Assembly: GCA_018806985.1 (NCBI GenBank)
Contig: JADANN010000468.1
Coordinates: 1,054,001-1,118,000, forward strand
DNA: 64,000 nt
Origin: Angiostrongylus vasorum
Taxonomy: Eukaryota; Nematoda; Chromadorea; Rhabditida; Metastrongylidae
Reading direction: 5' to 3'
A model generated the notes under the pieces. That model made no database searches and was not told the origin of the DNA. It saw only the letters and a program-made list of their open reading frames with translations. Each line of letters opens with the position of its first letter. Within the stretch, counting starts at the first letter, position 1. Below are positions 56,067-64,000 of this stretch, one piece after another. A program made the position numbers and the translations under genes.

Positions 56067-57304
56067 TTAGTTGCACTTAAAGTCAATTAAATCCTCGCAA
56101 CGCTGCAAAATAGATGATTTTCGAGCGCACTCCCGATTCCGGTGCACAGAAACCCGCTTCATTAACGTCTTCTGAATATCCTCTAAGCGGATAACATCAG
56201 CAGGAACCGACTGGATCTGAAGAATGTTACTACATTATCATCCCTTCAGCAATGGCAGCTGTGCAGTGGTTGTGAGGGACATCGATTTGTCTGCCAATGG
56301 CCTCCAGGCCTCGCCGTCCTCTCCGCCGGCTTGGCTGTCGCCTGATACGACAGCGCCTCCACCGCCGCAGGCGGGTACATCAATAGAGTGAAAGAAGGAG
56401 ACCACCGTAGAACATTTGTATAATGGAAAGTCGGCACTATAACCATTTGTACGAGTGCGAGTGCTGCAAGCCCTACTGTTAGTAGCTACCTGTAAGGCCC
56501 TAGAATTGAGGAGCTTTGCTGCAAGTCCGAGTATTCCGACGTTTTCTTACAGTGGTACTGAGTTGAAGAAAGGGATTAGAAGTTCTCAGGACGATTGCGC
56601 TACTAATGTGCGACATGGAATTAAAATAAGAGCGATTTCTGAAGTACTTTGCAAGGTCACTGATGTGGATGACTGACTCATCTTGTACACAAACCCTGGA
56701 AAGTATGATGAAGTGAGGAGTAATAAAAAGGATCAAGATGTTTACCGAGAGAGGAATACATGTGAGAAAAAACGGCGGCTAGTTTTGTGTTTTGGTACTA
56801 AAATGTAGTATTGTCCGAGTTTCTTATAGCACCAGTAAAAGAATACTAGTTCGAATTCTATAGAGTTTATATTTTGCGGTAAGAACGTTGAAAACAAAGG
56901 TCTAACTCTTTGGAGAAAGAAAGATAAGCTTTGTAAAAAAAAAGTCGTGAGATCATGTAATTAAAATGGAAACGAAATCGCTGTAGAAAAAATATTCGGC
57001 AAGAAAGGAGTCAGATAGTTCGGAAGAACCAATCCTCAAAAGCACACAAATTACAATAGATTACCTTAGCATCGGCTTTTTTTCTTGATAGTGATTTTTT
57101 GTGGCTTTTCTGCTGGTTCCGTCCGTCTCAGCTGTGAGACTCTAAAAAAGAGTTATAAAAAAATTCAGCACGTTGTCAAGCGTATCATGTGACTATGACC
57201 CGTAGATGACTTGTAGGTTACCTGAGCCTATCGCTTCTGAGATGACCGAATTCAGAAAGATTAATCTTCCCGAGTCCAAGTGAAACACCTCTAGCGGCCA
57301 ACAT
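56067..57304 (-). CDS. Unrecognised small gene with alternative exons
   Basis: Exon 1 is 57304-57222 (ATG; LAARGVSLGLGKINLSEFGH, LRSDRL), ending phase 2 at CTCAG|GTAACC, just after a GACTTTAG acceptor upstream of the ATG. It can join 57141-57066 (VSQLRRTEPAEKPQKITIKK, ending KSRC and stop; 52 aa). It can equally join 56695-56551 (VCVQDESVIHISDLAKYFRN ... LQLSTT), then 56489-56238 (PLYKCSTVVSFFHSIDVPAC, Gly-rich GGGGAVVSGDSQ, stop; 159 aa). A further phase-0 option leaves the last exon at a GTATCA donor after GAV and uses 56216-56067 (IQSVPADVIRLEDIQKTLMK). All phases agree. The short form has a basic, Arg/Ser N-terminus that could be a mitochondrial presequence. Function not recognised. Confidence 0.5.
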
Positions 57305-57557
57305 TTTCACACAGCTAAAGTCAAAACTAGCAATATGCCGGCATTTTAGCGAAAGTTCAGATCAAATGCGTGGCGGTAGATGAACAGCTTGTAGAAGTAG
57401 TTGTCAACCTATCGTTGTCATTGCTGAAAACAATGGAACACGAAACCACGCCCACACTCAAGGCGGGTTAACAATCGCCCTGTGGGTACTAAAGCTACTC
57501 AGAGCTGCTCGAGCTCACTGGCTCAGATTCATTTATTTTTTGACGAAAACTCTTTAG

Positions 57558-57825
57558 CATAATTCCCAGGATCGACTTTCCACTAACTTTGGCACTGGAT
57601 TATAAATGTGTCGTTTTCTTTTTTCAGCAATCGCGAGGTTGTTATGCAGCACACGTTTTACTTCCGTAAAAAAAGCACGTACAACATATCCTTCCAGGAT
57701 CTGAAGTAGGCGATACTGCGGAAACGTCAGCTACTGTTGTGTTGTATATGTTGTTTTTGTACGGAAGTGAACGTGCGCTGTATAACAACCTCGCGATTGC
57801 TGAAGAAGAGAAACGACAGACGCTT
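57558..57825. repeat. Family E compact foldback
   Basis: The terminal module GATCGACTTTCCACTAACTT is at the left. The arm CAATCGCGAGGTTGTTATGC is inverted at CAACCTCGCGATTGCTGAAG (57787). There is no long loop, and one core lies at 57697-57731. Confidence 0.8.
57697..57731 (+). repeat. Family E hammerhead-like core
   Basis: CTGAAGT, GGCGATACTGCG hairpin region, GGAAACGTCAGC. Confidence 0.45.
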
Positions 57826-58009
57826 TAGAACAGTCTCAATGAAACACCGAAACATGGATCCACAACATACTGAACAAATTTCGTATCCTTTTTTTTCTTT
57901 CTATGCCGATGAGATAGTGACAAAAACAAAGAATATCCTTTTCTATAAGGAAAAAAACAGTGATTTATTAAGACCCTAGAAAACTTAACAGAACTCGCTA
58001 AATAGATGA

Positions 58010-59150
58010 TAAGAAGCGAAATCCTAGGAAAAGAAGTCATTGTGGAGCTGAGGATCCTTGTCGACATTTGGGTGTGGTCTTCACAACGAAGCTGGTGGTC
58101 GCTAAGGCATCATCAGAAATTCAAAACAGCAAGCAAAAAGCGGCGAACGAGTAGAATCAAGATTCAATTTTGGCAAGAACACATTCGTTTTCGAGGTTTT
58201 TAACGGAATTGTTGGATGAATAGGAATCGGTCTGGACAACTGACGTCGCCTTACCAGATCGATCTGTATCAGAATTCCGCATCAACGGGCTCCCAAAGCA
58301 CTAATCATCTAGGCATTGAAGCGGAAAACGGTCACAACAAAAGAACGAACATTGTTTCCTGTGCAGTCTTTTTTTTCTGGATATTCATTCATTCATCGAC
58401 CAAAACATATAGAGAAGATAAGAGTGCAGTTAACACAGGAAGATCAACATTTTATTAGAGGCTGGAAAGGCTAGAATCAACTCGCTTCGAATGTCTTCGA
58501 TTGGATGTAGATAGGTATGATAAATTGAATGCTTTTTGAAGGCAATGACGAATGCAAAACTCATTCAAGTGGATGGTTTTCACAGTCAGAAGGAACATAG
58601 CGGAAATATTACTCATCAATGAAATTTGAGGATTTCAGCGAGATATCACATCTGAGCCTGATTTGTAACCTCGCAAGAGCCATTGAAAACGAGTTTACCT
58701 TGAGGAGCGGCGAGAGAGCAGTGAAGAGGTCGGAGTTTAAATATCATTCAGAGGTTGTACTGTCCACTGATAGGCCCTGAAACCAACTGTAAATCACCCT
58801 TCTGCAGTGACCTGAAATAGAGAATGACTTCGCTCACTATCAAAAGCCCTGCTGGACCTGCATAGCGAGAAAATAGTCATTGGGTTCTAATCGAATCGTA
58901 CTGCAGTGAAAATCCATTGCATCCTTTTTTCCTCGAAGTGTATTTTATAAAATTTCAGTTTCCACAAAGAAAGTGAAACTTTGAATTCGTCCGCGCTACC
59001 GTAACTCGTCCGCTAGTACTGCCACGTCTATCATGGTAAAAACTCACATCGTCTTCTTTCACGTGTTCAATCTCTTCCAGGAATCCCATTTTCACCGAAG
59101 GAAAACCTAACAATTATGTCAACTCTTCCTTAAAATATACATCGCACACA
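58010..59150 (-). CDS. Possible minus-strand gene, exons not chained
   Basis: Separate coding-like pieces on the minus strand: 59089-59048 (ATG, GFLEEIEHVKEDD, GTGAGT donor); about 58930-58860 (DAMDFHCSTIRLEPNDYFLA, CAG|GTCCAG); about 58811-58750 after CTATTTCAG (SLQKGDLQLVSGPISGQYNL, TGA); and about 58300-58170 (SGKATSVVQTDSYSSNNSVK, ending VLAKIES, TGA). Phases of neighbouring pieces do not all match, so these may be more than one gene or partly chance. A plus-strand frame at 58216-58458 (MNRNRSGQLTSPYQIDLYQN) overlaps the last piece. Confidence 0.28.
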
Positions 59151-59209
59151 TCAAAGACGCTTCATGGCCAAGCCACTCCAAATTGTTCTAAAATATTGAG
59201 GGTGAAAAC

Positions 59210-59310
59210 AGGGATAAGTGTTCAACGTTAATGCAGTCATTTAGGAATAACTATGCATTTGACTTTATTAGCCGAGATGTTCGAATGCCTATGTGGCCTA
59301 CTCGATGACT
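59210..59310 (-). mobile_element. SINE-A fragment, diverged
   Basis: GTGTTCAACGTTAATGCAGT, then CTATGCATTTGACTTTATTA and TATGTGGCCTACTCGATGAC. Confidence 0.5.
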
Positions 59311-59439
59311 TTTTATTTTCCTTTTAGTCTCATATATCTCTAAGAAATTCAGGGTCATTCATGGTGCATCATTCAGGGATTGTTTCATTTTTTATAGATA
59401 GACGTTTCTAAAACACCTAAGCGTATGTTCAGAAAAAAA

Positions 59440-59815
59440 ACTGTAGTAGAGAAATTCGAAGCCTAGGACAATACATATTGATAGCAAAATATAGACCAGC
59501 CGCTCATGTAATGAGAAAAACACACGAGAGATGGATGAAAAGAACACTGGAGTGGACTCTAACTAGGATTCAAACGTTTGTTTGGACCACAACCGAAACG
59601 ATGGGTGGACGTGTTCGTGGCTAACGTGGAACATCTGTAATTTTCGGATGGTTAACGTCTTCAGGATCACGGAATTTTTCCCTGTCGATGTCACCATGTT
59701 CGAATTAGACCACCATCATGGCTGGCGATTGCAAGAGAAGGAAATGAATAGGAGTGTTGGAGGCCGCAATACTCGTGATGACGGGCCGTCCAAGCATCCA
59801 GGCGTCCAAATAATG
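59440..59815 (+). mobile_element. RTE-A LINE 3' end
   Basis: GAAAAACACACGAGAGATGG, then GAACACTGGAGTGGACTCTA, correspond to the GDRWTERTIEWTP segment. The 3' UTR AGACCACCATCATGGCTGGC ends GGGCCGTCCAAGCATCCAGG. 5' truncated. Confidence 0.75.
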
Positions 59816-60235
59816 AGGAAATTTATTCAGTTACAAATGGTCATCTCATATACTGTCGAAGGCAAAATTTTTTAAGAGGAAGAAACTGCATGCGGTTGGA
59901 GGGAACTTATGCATTTTTTCGCTTAAATTTTTTATCAATATCAAGTTTTTTTATAAATATCAATTTTAATAGAGAAAATCCGCGATGGTGGTCTTGATCA
60001 CCATGATAGGGCTACGTTTTCTTAGTTCACAGCCACAAAAAACCTGCAAAAACCCAGAATACCTCAAGAGTCTTCTCGTTCCAAGCTATGTTATACCGTC
60101 TACATATATGTATCGTTGTTTAATGATTACGACGTCGAACTCGAAATTCTAATGATCGCTTCTTGCTTTCTATTCCTTTGTCTGCAATTCTAGCGAAGTG
60201 TTTGGAGGTATCGGTCAAATCGGTCCATTGGATCG
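59816..60235. other. No gene recognised
   Basis: AT-rich; nothing supported. Confidence 0.3.
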
Positions 60236-60480
60236 GTAGTTGACTGAATTCCGGATCTCGTGCATATGAAGCCTTCCATCGCTCCATGGTCGACAAATTA
60301 GCCCCACAATTATCTCGGGACGATAGCAACGGATTCAATACATCGCTTGGCCATTGGAAGTCACCGTATAGGCGAAACATGCACTCAGTGACTTCTACGT
60401 TGCTACAAATGCAGTCGGATTCATGGCGTTCAGGTGATTGGTCACCTACGAATGCTTTATTCTTTGTCACCTACACTATA
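60236..60480 (+). mobile_element. Diverged SINE-A fragment
   Basis: GAAGCCTTCCATCGCTCCAT, then AATACATCGCTTGGCCATTG and GAATGCTTTATTCTTTG. The tRNA-like head is missing. A 116-codon minus frame over it is a by-product. Confidence 0.6.
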
Positions 60481-61190
60481 TGTTAGTGGTTTTTTCCAGG
60501 CACTTAGTACAAAAGCGCTTAGCACAAAGCTTTTTTCCGTAACGATTAACTTTTTTGGAGATTTTAGCTCCTTCAGAGCCCCGTTTTTTGCCTTTTCTAG
60601 CTTCCGCCTTTTTTAAAAACTATAAAGGATATTGCCACGTACAAGGATTTTTAAAACTATTATTAGCTCTTTTAAAGATTTACGATTCCATTATTTGTAT
60701 TTATTATTATTTATTACATTATTATTATTGCAGTATTTATTACATTTGTTCAGTTTCATATCGATTTCTTTGTGCGCGATTTTGAGTAATTAACTTATTC
60801 GTGACTTGTATCCTTACAACTAATCTTTTTACATATGTACACTTCAAGATACAATGAAAAAAAGACTTAGTGTTAACGTTGACTTCTAACAAAAGCAGCG
60901 CGCTCATCAAGCCGCGACGGTGCTCGGTAAGCTCAGGGCTCTCCGTTCCGGTGTGATTAATTCCCGTCGGGACATCTTCAATCCCTCTGGAGTAGTCAGC
61001 CGCTTCTCTATAGGACCACTTTACTCCTCCTCCCTTCTATTAGATTTCCCTATTGATCACTTAGTTCCCAGCACCTCTATTTTCTTCATTGTCCTCCAGT
61101 TGTCATCCCTTAGGATAACCCGCTGCGGATTTAGCCGTAGTGTTGGAATCTCTGGTCTTCTTTTCTTATTTTCGAATAATTCTCGAGACA
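60481..61190. other. Unrecognised; possible old LINE sequence
   Basis: 60545-60585 resembles a decayed family E core (GATTTTAGCTCCTTCAGAGC). 60900-61190 is GC-richer and precedes an RTE-A 3' end, so it may be LINE-derived. No readable domain. Confidence 0.25.
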
Positions 61191-61192
61191 TC

Positions 61193-61306
61193 ATGCTCGA
61201 ATGAAACCACCACCATGGACGACGATTACGAGGGAAAGCAACGAATGGCAAATGTGCTAGGGGTTCGCACAACTCGTGAAGATGGGCCATCCAAGTATCC
61301 AATTCT
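61193..61306 (+). mobile_element. RTE-A LINE 3' terminal fragment
   Basis: ACCACCACCATGGACGACGA, then GTTCGCACAACTCGTGAAGA and GGGCCATCCAAGTATCCAA. Only the 3' UTR remains. Confidence 0.75.
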
Positions 61307-61965
61307 CGAGAATGATTCTCAAAACCTCGGTAAGCCGTAGCACGGCGTTTTCAGATCTTCACCACAAGTGGTCACTGAATTCCGCGAATTGGAGCTAAAT
61401 TTGCTGCCTGGTAACTTGGACTCTTCTAAGACGACATCCAATCCTGTAACGGCAGCCAATTCGGCCATACGTGGAATAATCACTCAAATACTGTGGATGA
61501 TTTTGATTAGAGAACAATAGAAACATCAATAAGAATAACGATAATAATAGCAAATTTTGTAGCTGATCGATGACTGTAACTCATCTCCACCGATCAAAAC
61601 TTACTTTGAAGATAATACTCGCTTCACAACTGCGAACATTTCAACGGATTTCTCCTTCCTCAAGATTTGAAGCGAATCAAATTGGTCCGCAAACGTTCAA
61701 TGAATCAGCTCTGCAGAATGAATTAAAACTCTTAGTCATAGCTTCAATATTTGTGCCGTCCACTTTCCATAACAGTAAATGAGAACACCAACAGGCAGCC
61801 CAGATAAAAAGAATGGTCCCCCGTCCTAATCGAAATTTGATGTGAGATCTCAAGCTAGTTCACTTGTAGGTATAAATCGTTCATTCCAGCTAATTTTTCA
61901 CCTTCGATTTTTCTGAGTTGAGTTCCAGGATGCCTAGAAGTGTTTTCATACTTATTTGTTTCAGT
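61307..61965. other. Intergenic with one weak open frame
   Basis: A 70-codon plus frame at 61570-61782 (FEANQIGPQTFNESALQNEL) is coding-like but lacks a partner exon. Confidence 0.25.
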
Positions 61966-61971
61966 TCCTAT

Positions 61972-62258
61972 AAGGGCGTGTTTGGCGCAGTGGTTGGAGG
62001 CGCTCTGCAAAACACACATGGGATCCATCTCTGTGCCCTCAGCCCAACAAGCCCTCCATCCCTTCGGGATCGGCAAATTGGTGCTCGACTTGTTTGGGAA
62101 GATAGCAGCACTGGCTCGGTACATCGCTAGGTCACGGCGAGTCATGGGAAACGTCAGATATGCATTGAATCACCTCCAACAGTGCTGAATGAAGTCGAAT
62201 GCATGGCGCATCTCTTAAAAGATTGATCAACGCCGAGAGCTTTATCCTTTTTTTACTT
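61972..62258 (+). mobile_element. SINE-A copy
   Basis: GGGCGTGTTTGGCGCAGTGG head, full body, GAGAGCTTTATCCTTTTTTT tail. Confidence 0.92.
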
Positions 62259-62399
62259 GTTCGATCCCTTTTATACAATTGTAACTTTGACCACGAAATC
62301 CTCATTAAGATTTTGTGAATCTTTTTGCCTAGTCAAGCAACACTTCGTGTGTGTTTAAATTTCCCACCTAGTTCTCTTGTTATGTTCATTCTCGCTACA

Positions 62400-62594
62400 T
62401 TTAAATGCATCAGATACACTACAACCGAGTTCAAGCAATCTCCACATTCTTCACACGCCACTTAACAGCCTTGTTTAGCTTACTCGAAGTAACGGGCAAA
62501 TCAAAAGCGATCTTATTAAGATTAGTACAGTCGTTCAAAGATGATAACTTTCCTTTTAAGCCTAATCTAGTCTGTGAGCACTGGAGAAGATAAC
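62400..62594 (+). CDS. Coding-like 62-codon frame
   Basis: ATG CAT CAG..., containing HLTALFSLLEVTGKSKAILL and FKDDNFPFKPNLVCEHWRR, stop. Composition is protein-like. No splice partner was found and the family is not recognised. It could be a terminal exon of a gene outside my resolution. Confidence 0.25.
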
Positions 62595-62599
62595 CTGAT

Positions 62600-63285
62600 C
62601 CCACTTTCTGGATTGATCTTTTTATCTAAACAAGTTCCGCCCCTCATCATCCTAATGTGGGCTGTCGAGCATCGCACCTGATCGACGTCAAACACACGGA
62701 TTATATCCACAAAATTATTGACCATCGTCGAAGTCCAGGTTCTTTGTGCTTTCCCATTAAAGTCATGAAGATATTTCTCTAAGTAATATTTGTACTAAAT
62801 CGGTCATATCGAGGTTCTGAAGAAGGAAATCGTGGAATAAATATTGTGTTAATTCATTAGCGAATTTACCAGTTTTTCAGCACTTGACAACATTATCTAA
62901 AATCAAACTATTTGTGGAGTTTAGAACCTCGTCTACTTGTAGATGAAACTTTGCTTTTTCATTTCAAATTTTCCAGTGTTCTTTAATTTTAAATTTGTTT
63001 ATAATTGATCCATAACACCCCGAATGGACATGGCGTCCACAGCGGTTTGGACCAAATGACCATATGGACACTATAACGTCTACATTCATATGGACACTAG
63101 AGCGTCCATATTCAGTCTAGTGGGTTCCCGAGTTTTTTCACCGCACTATGTATATTCCTTCCATGGCCAATCGAAAAGAAGTCGTAAGAGGATCGGTGAG
63201 ACCAGAAAAACTGTCTTTACACTTAATAATTTGCAAGAACCCTTTTTCGAATAAGTCGATTGACCGGTAATTCGCCATAGCAATT
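62600..63285. other. No gene recognised
   Basis: Contains a decayed family E core (62812-62845) and a short tandem duplication (63050-63112). Confidence 0.35.
63050..63112. repeat. Two-unit tandem repeat, ~28 bp
   Basis: CATATGGACACTATAACGTC and CATATGGACACTAGAGCGTC are direct repeats spaced 28 bp apart. Confidence 0.85.
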
Positions 63286-63289
63286 GCGT

Positions 63290-63560
63290 GGGGCGTGTAG
63301 CACAGTGGTTAGAGAAGCTCTACAATAGGATCGATCTTTCGCCTTAGGCTCTCGCGTTCCATCCCTCCGAGGTCGGATTTTTGCCAGACCTGTTTGGGAT
63401 GATAGAAGCAGTGATTCGATACACCGGCAAGCCACCGAGTTATGGTATAGGACAGGCATGAGTTCAATCACCTTTAACGATGCTTAATGAAGTCGAATGC
63501 ATGGCGCATCCCTCAGGAATTGATCGACCCCGAGAGCTTTGTCCTTTATCCTTTATAGTC
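63290..63560 (+). mobile_element. SINE-A copy
   Basis: GGGGCGTGTAGCACAGTGGT head, AGGATCGATCTTTCG, tail GCTTTGTCCTTTATCCTTTA. A slightly shortened B-box region. Confidence 0.9.
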
Positions 63561-63849
63561 ATTGTATAAAATGTATGGATATTAAGCAGTGGACCATTGC
63601 AACACACAGTAAATAGTAGCATATATATCATTCATACCCATAAAACGTCAGAGCAAATCCGCTTCTACAATTCTGTCATGCTCGGAATCCCTAAAACACT
63701 TTTGTTATTGGAAAATTGTTTTTTATTGTGAAAGAACTAGAAAGTCCACAGTCGGTAAAAAATTGCTTATATTTGGTTGGGCGCACGCCTTATTTTCTTA
63801 TCATTATCATATTTGCTATTATCTTAGTATTATCATATTATCCCGTCTC

Positions 63850-64000
63850 GCATACCAATGACATTGGATGGAAGGCAACCAGTGGAGCAAACAGGATTTC
63901 GAAAAGGATCTTGCTGCATGGACCACATGAAAACTGTGTCCATAGTCATCAAAGTTTGTCGGCAATACCACCTGCCCCGAGTCCCCGACATTTGTCGACT
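63850..64000 (+). mobile_element. RTE-A LINE RT fragment at the window edge
   Basis: Reads LDGRQPVEQTGFRKGSCCMD, then KVCRQYHLPR, matching LDEAQPVEQAGLRKGFCWMD of the 41.4-kb copy. It continues beyond the window. Confidence 0.8.

Noticed and set aside
60120..60470. 116-codon minus-strand gene
   Set aside because: The plus strand here aligns with the SINE-A body (GAAGCCTTCCATC, AATACATCG), so the open frame is a by-product of a diverged SINE.
61972..62060. tRNA gene at SINE heads
   Set aside because: A- and B-box-like sequences are present, but no complete cloverleaf with acceptor and anticodon stems can be folded, and they are fused to the SINE body.

Overview
The window looks like repeat-rich euchromatin from a nematode, most likely a clade V strongylid such as a hookworm. 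This is inferred from small introns with TTTNAG-type acceptors, a probable spliced-leader acceptor directly at an ATG, RTE-clade LINEs and low-GC intergenic DNA. It is not bacterial: no long uninterrupted CDS exists, and every real gene found is split. Gene models were built by hand, matching splice phase and protein-family similarity.

Layout. 0.7-3.1 kb: two minus-strand genes in tandem, an unrecognised 131-aa protein (3090-2655) and a V-ATPase subunit G-like protein (2183-700). 3.36-9.53 kb, plus strand: a complete 17-exon NOM1/SGD1 homologue (nucleolar MIF4G+MA3 protein, 785 aa) with repeats in several introns. 10.25-13.31 kb, plus strand: a TOX-type HMG-box gene with two possible 3' ends. 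14.87-25.69 kb, minus strand: a TMEM200-like two-TM protein spread over about 11 kb. 56.07-57.30 kb, minus strand: a small gene with phase-compatible alternative exons. Several further coding-like islands (17, 24.5, 32.5, 33.3, 34.0, 46, 51.5, 58-59 and 62.4 kb) could not be assigned to a family.

The remainder, above all 26-56 kb and 59-64 kb, is dominated by mobile DNA. It contains two RTE-clade LINE families (RTE-A and RTE-B, all copies seen broken) and an abundant tRNA-derived SINE of about 280 bp (SINE-A, more than 20 copies on both strands). It also holds a second tRNA-derived SINE (SINE-D), a roughly 370-bp SINE-like family whose 3' tail matches the RTE-A tail (SINE-B), and a foldback family with a tRNA-like segment (family C). 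A further foldback family (family E) carries a core resembling a hammerhead ribozyme.

The strongest hunt results are the repeated hammerhead-like cores, the shared LINE/SINE tail, two GC-AG introns in unrelated genes that use the same GCATGT donor, and the alternative exons of the TOX-like and 57-kb genes.
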